From Pseudorhodobacter aquimaris (GTDB lineage Bacteria > Pseudomonadota > Alphaproteobacteria > Rhodobacterales > Rhodobacteraceae), in NCBI RefSeq assembly GCF_001202025.1, contig NZ_LGHS01000076.1, positions 124,001-188,000 on the forward strand: a stretch of DNA of 64,000 nucleotides, in the 5' to 3' direction. The notes beneath the pieces are model-generated. The model was not told the DNA's origin, searched no databases, and saw only the letters and a list, made by a program, of their open reading frames with translations. Of the stretch, positions 17,975 through 26,914 are shown piece after piece (position 1 is the stretch's first letter; the number at the start of each line of letters is the position of its first letter). A program made the translations under genes and the position numbers.

Positions 17975-19141
17975 ATGGCAGGAAGCGGAGGACCTTGGGG
18001 CGGCGGTGGCGGCAACCGGGGCGATGATGGCAAGGACGAGGGCGGACGTCCCAATGGCGGGCGACGCCCCGGCAATGACGGGCCGCAAATTCCCGAAATT
18101 GACGAGATCATGAAAAAAGGGCAGGAACAGCTTCGCGTCCTGATGGGGGGTCGTGGCGGCAATCGGGGCGGCGGTTCCGGCGGCAGCGGCGGCGGGGCAG
18201 GGCCTTTGTTTTCCAAACAGGGGCTGGCGCTTGGCGGGATCGTGGCGCTTGGCCTTTGGGCCTTCGCGTCTTTCTATACCGTAAAGCCCGAGGAACGCTC
18301 GGTAGAGCTGTTTCTGGGCGAATTTTCATCCATCGGCAATCCGGGCCTGAATTTTGCGCCTTGGCCCTTTGTGACGGCTGAAATTGTGCAGGTGACGGGT
18401 GAACGTCAGACCGACATCGGCACGGGCCGGACAGGTGTGCTTGATGGCGGCTTGATGCTGACGCGCGACCAGAATATCGTCGATATCGAATTCCAGATCG
18501 TCTGGAATGTTTCCAATCCGGCGAACTACCTGTTCAATCTGGCCGATCCTGCCGACACTTTGCGCGCGGTTTCTGAATCCGCGATGCGCGATATTATCGC
18601 CCGGTCGGAACTGGCTCCGGTCCTGAACCGGGACCGCGGAGTTATTGCCTCGGATCTTCGGACCGCCGTGCAAAGCACGCTGGACAGCTATGAGGCAGGC
18701 ATCAACGTGGTGCGAGTGAACTTTGACAAGGCCGACCCGCCGCGCGAAGTTATCGACAGCTTCCGTGAGGTGCAGGCCGCACAGCAACAACGTGACCGTC
18801 TGGAAAAAGAGGCCGATGCCTATGCCAACCGCGTCACTGCGGCGGCACGTGGTGCCTCTGCCCAGTTGACCGAAGAGGCCGAAGGTTACCGTGCCAGGGT
18901 GGTCAATGACGCGGAAGGTGAGGCAAGCCGCTTCCTTTCGGTCTATTCCGAATATGTCAAAGCGCCGGAAGTTACCCGCCGCCGGATGTATCTGGAAACC
19001 ATGGAAGGTGTGCTTGGCGGTATGAACAAGGTCATCCTCGACGGTGTTTCGGGAGAGGGCGCAGCACAGGGCGTTGTGCCATATCTGCCGCTTAACAATC
19101 TGACGCCTGCCAGCAATACGACCGGCGGAGGGAGCAACTGA
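17975..19141 (+). CDS. hflK: FtsH protease modulator HflK
   Basis: HflK and HflC form a membrane-anchored SPFH/prohibitin ring that encloses FtsH and regulates membrane protein degradation. The 388-residue product opens with a Gly- and Arg-rich disordered tail (about 1-70). One transmembrane segment follows (LALGGIVALGLWAFASFYTV), then the SPFH domain and a coiled-coil region (about 260-310: REVQAAQQQRDRLEKEADAY). Its last base is the first base of the hflC ATG (TGATG overlap), and a degP gene follows, forming the usual quality-control operon. Confidence 0.95.
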   Translation: MAGSGGPWGGGGGNRGDDGKDEGGRPNGGRRPGNDGPQIPEIDEIMKKGQEQLRVLMGGRGGNRGGGSGGSGGGAGPLFSKQGLALGGIVALGLWAFASFYTVKPEERSVELFLGEFSSIGNPGLNFAPWPFVTAEIVQVTGERQTDIGTGRTGVLDGGLMLTRDQNIVDIEFQIVWNVSNPANYLFNLADPADTLRAVSESAMRDIIARSELAPVLNRDRGVIASDLRTAVQSTLDSYEAGINVVRVNFDKADPPREVIDSFREVQAAQQQRDRLEKEADAYANRVTAAARGASAQLTEEAEGYRARVVNDAEGEASRFLSVYSEYVKAPEVTRRRMYLETMEGVLGGMNKVILDGVSGEGAAQGVVPYLPLNNLTPASNTTGGGSN

Positions 19142-20022
19142 TGAATAAATCTGCAATGATCCTACCCGCCTTGGTGCTTGTCGTCGCGGGTGTCCTGTCC
19201 TCGGTCTTTATCGTGGATGAACGGGAAAAAGCATTGGTCCTGCAATTTGGTCAGGTCAAAGCCGTCAAGGAAGAGCCGGGACTTGGGTTCAAAGTGCCGC
19301 TTATTCAGAACGTCGTGCGTTACGATGGCCGGATTCTGGGCCTGTTGACCCAACCGTTGGAGGTGACGCCTCTGGATGACCGCCGCCTTGTGGTTGATGC
19401 TTTCGCGCGCTGGCGTATCGTCGATCTGGTGAACTTCCGGGAATCGGTGGGCACCGAGGGCGTCCGCGCCGCACAGGTCCGTATCGAGCGTATCCTGAAC
19501 GCCGCCATCCGTGAGGTTCTGGGCTCCGTGCCATCGCAGCGCGTGCTGTCCGAGGACCGGACCAGCCTGATGAACCTGATCCGTGATCAGGCCCGCCGTC
19601 AGGCGCTTAGCCTTGGGGTGGATGTGGTTGACGTGCGTTTGACCCGCACCGACTTGCCCGAACAGAACCTTGCCGCCACCTTTGCACGGATGCGTGCCGA
19701 ACGTGAACGTGAGGCCGCCGATGAGATCGCCCGTGGTAATGAGGCCGCACAACGCGTTCGTGCCTCGGCCGACCGGACCGTGGTGGAGCTGACATCGCAG
19801 GCCCGCAAGGAATCCGAGGTGATCCGTGGTGAGGCTGACGCCGCCCGTAACGCGATCTATGCCGATGCCTTCGGCCGTGATCCCGAATTCTTTGCCTTCA
19901 CCCGCTCTCTGACCAGCTACCAGCGGGCGTTGAAGGGGGAAAACTCCTCGATCGTGATGCAGCCGGATAGCCAGTTCTTCGACTATCTGCGCAGTGATGC
20001 GGGTCCCGAAACCGCTGAGTAA
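19141..20022 (+). CDS. hflC: FtsH protease modulator HflC
   Basis: This is the partner of HflK, a 293-residue SPFH protein. An N-terminal membrane anchor (ALVLVVAGVLSSVFIVDERE) precedes the SPFH domain and a coiled-coil rich in Ala, Arg and Glu (RMRAEREREAADEIARGNEA). The C-terminal helix YADAFGRDPEFFAFTRSL is typical of the HflC family. Translation is coupled to hflK by the overlapping stop and start. Confidence 0.95.
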   Translation: MNKSAMILPALVLVVAGVLSSVFIVDEREKALVLQFGQVKAVKEEPGLGFKVPLIQNVVRYDGRILGLLTQPLEVTPLDDRRLVVDAFARWRIVDLVNFRESVGTEGVRAAQVRIERILNAAIREVLGSVPSQRVLSEDRTSLMNLIRDQARRQALSLGVDVVDVRLTRTDLPEQNLAATFARMRAEREREAADEIARGNEAAQRVRASADRTVVELTSQARKESEVIRGEADAARNAIYADAFGRDPEFFAFTRSLTSYQRALKGENSSIVMQPDSQFFDYLRSDAGPETAE

Positions 20023-20254
20023 GGTTTCTGGACGACAAAAGGGCGCGGCGTTTGGTCGGGGGTATAAGGATGCCCCTTGCCGAAGGTCGCGCCTTTGCTT
20101 TTTTGGCATTGGGTGTTCACGTCCTGTTGACGGCTTTGGGATTCAGTTTGAATTGCGCCGCACCGCGACTAAGTAGATGATACCCTTGCAATGGCCGCCG
20201 TGCAGCTTAACGTGGCAGGGCGCAGAACTGATAACCGTGAAAAAGGAGCATCGA

Positions 20255-21733
20255 GTGCAATCGAGAAGCATTTCAACCGTCCGGTCTGCAGAAGCGCCGC
20301 AGCGATCGGCGATGGTGCGCGGCTTGACCGCGTTGGTTTTGGGCGCCGCATTGGTTCTATCACAGGTGACATGGGTGGAGGCGCGCGGCGCGCCAGAGAG
20401 TTTTGCCGATCTTGCGCAAAGCGTCAGCCCGTCGGTCGTCAACATCACAACCTCGACCACAGTTGCGGCGCGCGCCGATGGTATCCCGCAAGTGCCGCCC
20501 GGATCGCCCTTTCAGGACTTCTTTCAGGATTTTCTGGACCGCAACGGCAATGGCCGCAATGCCCCGCGCAGGTCTGAGGCACTCGGCTCGGGGTTCGTGA
20601 TTTCCGAGGACGGCTATATCGTCACCAATAACCATGTGATTGATAAAGCCGATGAGATCGAGATCGAGTTTTTCTCGGGCCAGCGGCTTGAGGCCACATT
20701 GATCGGGACCGATCCGAAAACCGATATCGCCCTGTTGAAAGTGGAAAGCGACACCCCGCTGCCTTTTGTCCCGTTCGGTAATTCCGATCTGGCGCGTGTT
20801 GGTGACTGGGTGATGGCGATGGGCAACCCCTTGGGACAGGGATTTTCGGTTTCGGCAGGGATCATATCGGCCCGCGGTCGTGCGCTTTCGGGCACCTATG
20901 ATGATTATTTGCAAACTGATGCTGCAATCAACCGCGGCAACTCGGGCGGGCCTTTGTTCAATATGGACGGGCAGGTCGTGGGCGTGAATACCGCCATTTT
21001 GTCCCCGACTGGCGGCTCTATCGGAATCGGGTTTTCGATGGCGTCCAATGTCGTCGATAAAGTCGTCAAACAGCTCAAAGAGTTTGGCGAGACACGTCGC
21101 GGCTGGCTTGGGGTACGCATTCAGGATGTAACGCCGGATGTGGCTGAGGCGATGGGCCTGAAAGAGGCCAAAGGCGCGCTGATCACCGATGTGCCCGAAG
21201 GCCCGGCGCGTGAGGCAGGGGTGCTTGCAGGTGATATCATCACCTCTTTTGACGGGGCCAATGTGGCCGATACACGGGAGCTGGTGCGTCGTGTTGCCGA
21301 TGCCCCTGTGGGCGAGGCCGTGCGCGTGGTCGTCCTGCGCGATGGTAAAACCCAAACGTTATCCGTCACCTTGGGACGCCGCGAAACAGCCGAAGCGGAA
21401 CCTGCGACAAGCGGGCCGGATGCCGAGCCGAGCAGCGCCGATGTCATGGGACTTAGTGTGAAACCGTTGACGCCGGATGTCGCGGGCGAATTGGGTCTGT
21501 CTGCGGATGCTTCGGGTTTGGCCGTGGTTGCGGTGGATGAAACATCCGAAGCCTATACCAAGGGGTTGCGCGTAGGCGACGTGATCACCGAGGCTGGGCA
21601 GCAAAAGGTTGTGCGGGTTCAAGATCTGCAGGACCGCGTGGCCGAGGCGCGTGATGCGGGGCGTAAATCCTTGCTGCTATTGGTGCGTCGCGCCGGTGAT
21701 CCTCGCTTTGTCGCGATCAATATTGAAAAATAG
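20255..21733 (+). CDS. degP: periplasmic Do-family serine protease with two PDZ domains
   Basis: This DegP/DegQ-type protease degrades or refolds damaged envelope proteins. The 492-residue precursor has a signal sequence (about 20-47: MVRGLTALVLGAALVLSQ). The trypsin-like domain has its triad in TNNHVI (His), TDIALLKV (Asp) and GNSGGPLF (Ser). Two PDZ domains occupy about 290-385 and 400-490. I chose GTG 20255 because AAGGAG lies 6 bases upstream; an in-frame ATG at 20177 would add 26 residues with no ribosome site. It follows hflKC by 230 bases and ends at a strong terminator. Confidence 0.93.
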   Translation: MQSRSISTVRSAEAPQRSAMVRGLTALVLGAALVLSQVTWVEARGAPESFADLAQSVSPSVVNITTSTTVAARADGIPQVPPGSPFQDFFQDFLDRNGNGRNAPRRSEALGSGFVISEDGYIVTNNHVIDKADEIEIEFFSGQRLEATLIGTDPKTDIALLKVESDTPLPFVPFGNSDLARVGDWVMAMGNPLGQGFSVSAGIISARGRALSGTYDDYLQTDAAINRGNSGGPLFNMDGQVVGVNTAILSPTGGSIGIGFSMASNVVDKVVKQLKEFGETRRGWLGVRIQDVTPDVAEAMGLKEAKGALITDVPEGPAREAGVLAGDIITSFDGANVADTRELVRRVADAPVGEAVRVVVLRDGKTQTLSVTLGRRETAEAEPATSGPDAEPSSADVMGLSVKPLTPDVAGELGLSADASGLAVVAVDETSEAYTKGLRVGDVITEAGQQKVVRVQDLQDRVAEARDAGRKSLLLLVRRAGDPRFVAINIEK

Positions 21734-21759
21734 CCAAGGTATATTTGGTTTCTGCTACG

Positions 21760-21790
21760 AAAGGCCCGGGGTGAAATCCGGGCCTTTTTC
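21760..21790 (+). terminator. Rho-independent terminator after degP
   Basis: AAAGGCCCGG pairs with CCGGGCCTTT across a GGTGAAAT loop and runs into TTTTT. It lies 27 bases beyond the degP stop. Confidence 0.9.
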
Positions 21791-21858
21791 GCTTTGGCTT
21801 AATTGCCAATTGAGCCGCCTTTCGCCGGTTCAGTCAAACCAAACTGGTCCTGGCGGAT

Positions 21859-22386
21859 TTAGCGTTCGAACTCGCCGACTGTGATGCCAAGCCGACGAGC
21901 TGCGGCAAGCGACAGCTTGTCCGAGCCAAGGCCCAAGGGCTCTTGATAGAGGCGGATCGCGCGTCGGGTTTGCGCATCAAGCCGCCCGGTAAGGCCGCCC
22001 GTGTAATAACCGCGCGCCTTGAAGGCACGTTGTAAACTGGACAAGAAGTCCACCGTCATCTCGTCAGTGCAAGGCGTGCGAAACCAAATCTCGCGCCGGT
22101 CCTGTATGATATGCTGTGCAGTTTTTGTTTCAAAAACCGCTGTTTGGGTCACATTGCCCTGCGCATCCAGTACCTCGGGACGGATTTGAACCTGCTCGGT
22201 CACGGTTTCGATGATGGCAGGGGTCACATCATCGGCCCAGCATATACCGGCACCCTTGCTCGGGGGCGTTGCCGCGGTCTTGGTAACCAGCTCATTTGTC
22301 AGGTTAACGGCCTCGACCGCGGTCGGCAGGGGCTGACAGCCCAACATGACAATCGCCAGTAACGTGAAAGTAGCGGTGCGATGCAT
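21859..22386 (-). CDS. lipoprotein with a peptidoglycan-binding domain
   Basis: The product has 175 residues from ATG 22386. The first 16 residues end in a lipobox-like AIVMLGC, so it is probably lipidated at that cysteine and sent to the outer membrane. The C-terminal half (about 115-170) reads VDFLSSLQRAFKARGYYTGG, then DAQTRRAIRLYQ, the repeat-like PG-binding-1 fold. The middle contains a pair of cysteines (GAGICWAD, RTPCTDE) that may form a disulfide. It lies alone between two convergent or divergent neighbours and probably tethers the membrane to the wall. Confidence 0.75.
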   Translation of the reverse strand: MHRTATFTLLAIVMLGCQPLPTAVEAVNLTNELVTKTAATPPSKGAGICWADDVTPAIIETVTEQVQIRPEVLDAQGNVTQTAVFETKTAQHIIQDRREIWFRTPCTDEMTVDFLSSLQRAFKARGYYTGGLTGRLDAQTRRAIRLYQEPLGLGSDKLSLAAARRLGITVGEFER

Positions 22387-22561
22387 GGTGGTGCTTTTGA
22401 TTGTTGACCCTAGCCACAAGCATAGACAAAATTGCCGCAATGTGAAGCGCAGCTCTGTTCGGGTTGCGCGGCATTTTGTGCCCTATGACCGTCTGGCAAA
22501 TCCTTACGTATTGCCGTAAAACTGCACAATAGGGCCTCAAGCGGGCCATAGTATGGGATAA

Positions 22562-22894
<333 letters not shown>

Positions 22895-22937
22895 TACCGG
22901 TCAAAAGTTTCACGCTGCCGGTTTCGACTGTCGCCCA

Positions 22938-22972
22938 CGGTTTGGCAGGGGCTCGATGTCCCTGCCAAACCG
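22938..22972. terminator. perfect 13-bp inverted repeat between convergent genes
   Basis: CGGTTTGGCAGGG (22938-22950) pairs fully with CCCTGCCAAACCG (22960-22972) around a 9-base loop. It sits between the stops of the ferredoxin and the polyamine-binding protein and could end both transcripts, although neither side has a long T-run. Confidence 0.6.
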
Positions 22973-22978
22973 TTCATC

Positions 22979-24004
22979 TTACTTTTGCAATTCGGTCCAG
23001 ATCGCAGTCAGATATTCTTGCGATTTCGCCCCGCAGGTTGGCAAAAACCGTCCCGCTTTGGCGTGTTCCGCAGGGGCAACCACTTCTGGCGCGGTTTTCA
23101 TATCTTCGGGCATAAATGCCTCTGATCCTGCAATCCCATTGGCATAGCGTGCAAAGGCGGAAATCATGGCCGCATGTTCCGGCTCCATGATATAGTTGAT
23201 GAACGTATAGGCATTGTCCACATTCTTGGCATCCGACAACAGCGCCACTGAATCCATGAATAACGGATAGCCCTCTCTGGGATAGCCGAAGGCCACATCC
23301 GGGTTCGCAACCCGCGCCCGCATGCTGGATCCGTTCCAGTTTACCGAGGCCGCCCAGTCGTTATTCGACAGCTTCTCGGTCGCGCCGTAATCCATCGACA
23401 GCCAGTCCTCTTTGGCCGCCAGCACCAGATCGCGCACCTTCTTCAGCACCTCGACATCTTCGGTACAGGCCTCACCGCCGACGTTGAAGATCGCCATATT
23501 CAGCACATCGGTCATTTCCGGCACGACGTTGATCTTGCCCTTCAGCTCATCAGGAACGCGCAAGAAGATGTCGGATGTGTTGATATCCCCGTCATAGACC
23601 GAGGTATTGACCGCAACGCCAACCGATCCCCATTGCCACGGAACCGAATATTTACGCCCTTCATCCCAAGGGACATTCACCCATTCGGGGGCAATATTGC
23701 CTTTGTTCGGCAGCTTGCTGTCATCCAGTTCTTGGATAAGGCCCTTGCTGACCCAGATCGGGATATAATTGGCCGAGGGCACCACAAGGTCAAAGCCTGA
23801 TCCGCCCGCCTCTACCTTGGCGAGGGCGGCGGTGTTGCTGTCGTAATCGGTCACGGTGACCTTGATGCCGGTATCGGCCTCGAATTTCTTGATCAACTCG
23901 GGTGAGGTATAATTCCCCCAATTATAAAGCTGCAACTCGCCCTCGGCCGCGGCAAGCGATGTGCTTGCCAGTAAAACTGCGGTTGCCGTTATTATTGTTT
24001 TCAT
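22979..24004 (-). CDS. potF: polyamine-type ABC transporter, substrate-binding protein
   Basis: The 341-residue periplasmic protein has a signal peptide (MKTIITATAVLLASTSLAAA). The mature start ELQLYNWGNYTSPELIKKFE is typical of the PotD/PotF family, and SGFDLVVPSANY and the NGSS-type polyamine-pocket segment follow. It is the last gene of a four-gene transporter operon. The family makes putrescine or spermidine the likely ligand, but specificity is not certain from sequence, and the symbol is a family label. Confidence 0.85.
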   Translation of the reverse strand: MKTIITATAVLLASTSLAAAEGELQLYNWGNYTSPELIKKFEADTGIKVTVTDYDSNTAALAKVEAGGSGFDLVVPSANYIPIWVSKGLIQELDDSKLPNKGNIAPEWVNVPWDEGRKYSVPWQWGSVGVAVNTSVYDGDINTSDIFLRVPDELKGKINVVPEMTDVLNMAIFNVGGEACTEDVEVLKKVRDLVLAAKEDWLSMDYGATEKLSNNDWAASVNWNGSSMRARVANPDVAFGYPREGYPLFMDSVALLSDAKNVDNAYTFINYIMEPEHAAMISAFARYANGIAGSEAFMPEDMKTAPEVVAPAEHAKAGRFLPTCGAKSQEYLTAIWTELQK

Positions 24005-24022
24005 GGCTCTCTCCGTTGGTTG

Positions 24023-24829
24023 TTACTTGTCATTTTTGCGTGTCAGCAGGAAAAACGCGGTCAGCAGCGCCACCGTCAGCGCCAGCAGCACCGTCGAGAT
24101 CGCATTGACCTCTGGCGTGATGGCGCGGCGCATCTGGCCCAGCATATAGGTGGGCAAGGTGTCTTGCCCGCCGGATTTGACGAACTCGGTGATCACCACA
24201 TCATCAAGGCTGATGACAAAGGCCAGCATCGCCCCCGCGATGATCCCCGGCAGCATCAAGGGCAGGGTGACATAGCGAAAGGTCTGCCAATGGCTTGCAT
24301 AAAGATCACCGGCGGCGGTCTCCAACGTCAGGTCCATCCCCTCCAGCCGCGCGCGGATCGGCAGATAGGCAAAGGGAACGCAAAAGGCGGCATGGGCGAT
24401 GATCAGATACCAAAGCCCGGTATAGCCGGTCGCAACCTTGATCGAGGCAAAGAAGATCAAAAGCGCCACGGCGGTGACGATCTCGGGGACCATCAGCGGC
24501 TGGTTGATCATCACATATATCGCCGTCTGACCCTTGAATGCCTTGCGGCGCGTGGTGCCAAGGGCGGCCATGGTCGCCACCGTGGTCGCAATTGCCGAGG
24601 CCGTCGCGGCGATAATCAGGGATCGGTAGGTCGCCCCCTTCACCGCCTCATTTTCCCAAGCCTTGGCGTACCAGTCGAGCGAGAAACCCTCCCAGACGGC
24701 AACCGACTGGCCTGCGTTGAAGCTGTAAATCACCAGTGTAATGATCGGCAGATAGAGCAGCACAAAAGCCGTCAGTGCGATGGTGCGAAAGCCGGGCAGG
24801 CGGGCAACCTCAAAGGCGCGATTAGCCAT
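24023..24829 (-). CDS. potI: polyamine-type ABC transporter, permease (PotC/PotI)
   Basis: The product is a 268-residue inner-membrane subunit with six predicted segments, beginning TIALTAFVLLYLPIITLVIY. The EAA loop, which contacts the ATPase, reads ETAAGDLYASHWQTFRYVTLP. ATG 24829 overlaps the end of the upstream permease by 8 bases, which fits translational coupling; a start 11 codons upstream is less likely. It works with the adjacent permease, ATPase and binding protein. Confidence 0.9.
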   Translation of the reverse strand: MANRAFEVARLPGFRTIALTAFVLLYLPIITLVIYSFNAGQSVAVWEGFSLDWYAKAWENEAVKGATYRSLIIAATASAIATTVATMAALGTTRRKAFKGQTAIYVMINQPLMVPEIVTAVALLIFFASIKVATGYTGLWYLIIAHAAFCVPFAYLPIRARLEGMDLTLETAAGDLYASHWQTFRYVTLPLMLPGIIAGAMLAFVISLDDVVITEFVKSGGQDTLPTYMLGQMRRAITPEVNAISTVLLALTVALLTAFFLLTRKNDK

Positions 24830-25730
24830 TTTGATTATCCCCCTTATTTGCCGCGCGCACATATATCAGCAGCGCCACCATCACCACACAAAGCAATGTC
24901 ATCGAAAGCGCAGCCCCCAAGGGCCAGTTGCGCCCCTGTCCGAATTGCAGCTCGATGAAGTTGCCGATCATCATATTCTTGCCGCCGCCCAAGACGCGCG
25001 GCGTAACATAGGCCCCGAGCGAGGGCACGAACACAAGAATAGAACCCGCAACAATCCCCGGCTTTACAATCGGCAAGATCACCCGGCGCAGCACTTGGCC
25101 CCGGCTGGCATAAAGATCATACCCCGCCTCCAACAGTCGCATGTCAAAGCGGTCAATGGCGGCGTAAAGCGGCAAGACCATCAAGGGCAGATAGACATAG
25201 GCCATGCCGATCAGCACGGCGGTATCGGTATAGATGATGCGGATCGGCTCTGCGATCACGCCCAGCCAGATCAGGAAGGTGTTCAGCAGCCCCTCGTTGC
25301 GGATCACCTCATTGATCGCCACTGTGCGGATCAAGAGGTTGGTCCAGAACGGAATGGTGATCAGAAACAGCCAGAAGGCGCGCTGTGCGGGCGGGCGTGT
25401 CGCGATGAACCATGCCGTCGGAAAGCCGATGGCAAAGGTGACGGCGGTGGTCATCAAGGACAGTTTGACAGATCGCCAAAAGATCGACAGATGCGCATCG
25501 GCCAGATGGTAGGTGCCGTCAAATATATCCTTGGTATAGAGGATCGAAATCCAGCCGCGCAGGTCGAAATCCCAGACCACATTGCCATATTCCCCCGGTG
25601 CAAGGAAGGAATAGGTCAGCACGATCAACAAGGGCCCCGAGGCGGCAAAAAGCAACAGCACCAGCGCAGGCGTGGACAAAAGCCATGCGTTGCGGGTCTT
25701 GCGGGTTTCGGCGTCGGTTTCGGCTGACAT
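24822..25730 (-). CDS. potH: polyamine-type ABC transporter, permease (PotB/PotH)
   Basis: This 302-residue permease is the partner of the one downstream. A cytoplasmic N-terminus (SAETDAETRKTRNAW) is followed by six hydrophobic segments and the EAA loop EAGYDLYASRGQVLRRVILP. The ATG at 25730 comes one base after the ATPase stop codon, so the two are coupled. Confidence 0.9.
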   Translation of the reverse strand: MSAETDAETRKTRNAWLLSTPALVLLLFAASGPLLIVLTYSFLAPGEYGNVVWDFDLRGWISILYTKDIFDGTYHLADAHLSIFWRSVKLSLMTTAVTFAIGFPTAWFIATRPPAQRAFWLFLITIPFWTNLLIRTVAINEVIRNEGLLNTFLIWLGVIAEPIRIIYTDTAVLIGMAYVYLPLMVLPLYAAIDRFDMRLLEAGYDLYASRGQVLRRVILPIVKPGIVAGSILVFVPSLGAYVTPRVLGGGKNMMIGNFIELQFGQGRNWPLGAALSMTLLCVVMVALLIYVRAANKGDNQNG

Positions 25731-25731
25731 A

Positions 25732-26796
25732 TCAATCCTCCAGAGCGAGAAGGGCGCCTTCGGCAAAGAGGACACCGACAGGGGTGCCCTCTTTCATGGC
25801 CTCACCGCCCTGTGCCGGGCTTTGCTGACGGGCGACGATATCTATGCCCCCTTCAAGATGCAGATGCAGATGGGTGTCGGTCCCGAAATAGACGGTAGAG
25901 GCCACATGCGCGGGCATCGCCCCTTCTGTTCCAAGCGGGACCACCCGCAGCTGTTCTGGCCGGATGGTAAGGTTAACCCGCCCCTGCGGGGCGCTCATCG
26001 GCAGTCTGGCGCCATTGGCGAGGGTGACGCTGGTGCCGTCACTTTGCCCGCTCAGGAAATTGGTTTCCCCGATAAAGCTGGCCACAAAACGGTTGGCGGG
26101 ACGGGTGTAGATATCGCGCGGGGTGCCGATCTGCTGGACATGGCCCGCGCTCATCACGGCGATGCGGTCGGACATGGTCAGGGCCTCTTCCTGGTCATGG
26201 GTGACAAAGACAAAGGTGATGCCGGTTTCCTGTTGCAGCCGTTTCAACTCGATCTGCATTTCCTTGCGCAGTTTCAAATCCAGCGCCGACAGGGGTTCAT
26301 CCAGCAACAAGACCTTGGGGGTGGGGGCCAAGGCACGGGCCAGTGCCACGCGCTGTTGCTGACCGCCCGAAAGCTGGCTGGTCTTGCGGTTGGCCATCGG
26401 TTCCAACTGAACGAGGGCCAGCATGCGGGCCACGCTCTCGGTCACCTCGGCCTTGGGACGGCCCTGCATTTGCAACCCGAAGCCGATGTTTTCGGCAACT
26501 GTCAGATGTGGAAACAGCGCATAGCTTTGAAACACCGTGTTCACGGGGCGTTTGTTCGGCGGCAGATGGGTGATGTCGTCACCATTCAGCAGGATCTTGC
26601 CCGAGGTGGGCGTATCAAACCCCGCAATCAGCCGTAAAAGCGTGGTCTTGCCACATCCCGAAGGCCCCAGCAGGGTAAAGAACTCACCCTGCTTTATCTC
26701 TATTGAAACGTTGTCCAATGCCTTGATCGCCACGGCACCCTGCCCAAAGGCCTTGACGATACTCTTGGCCTCAACGGCGGTTGGGATTGTGGTCAT
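25732..26796 (-). CDS. potA: polyamine-type ABC transporter, ATP-binding protein
   Basis: The product is a 354-residue importer ATPase. It has Walker [17 protein letters not shown], the Q-loop, signature [15 protein letters not shown], Walker [13 protein letters not shown] and the His switch VTHDQEEAL, then a TOBE-type C-terminal domain (about 275-350). It is the first gene of the four-gene transport operon on the minus strand. The 118 bases upstream of it hold the likely promoter. Confidence 0.92.
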   Translation of the reverse strand: MTTIPTAVEAKSIVKAFGQGAVAIKALDNVSIEIKQGEFFTLLGPSGCGKTTLLRLIAGFDTPTSGKILLNGDDITHLPPNKRPVNTVFQSYALFPHLTVAENIGFGLQMQGRPKAEVTESVARMLALVQLEPMANRKTSQLSGGQQQRVALARALAPTPKVLLLDEPLSALDLKLRKEMQIELKRLQQETGITFVFVTHDQEEALTMSDRIAVMSAGHVQQIGTPRDIYTRPANRFVASFIGETNFLSGQSDGTSVTLANGARLPMSAPQGRVNLTIRPEQLRVVPLGTEGAMPAHVASTVYFGTDTHLHLHLEGGIDIVARQQSPAQGGEAMKEGTPVGVLFAEGALLALED

Positions 26797-26914
26797 TGGC
26801 TGCTCCGGCTTGAATTATCCCACCACCCTAAGCCGCAGGTTTCGGATATGGCAAGAAAGATTGTTAGCGGGAACATCACAGGGGTGGCGTTTTGCAGGCG
26901 GCGGCGCCTGTTGC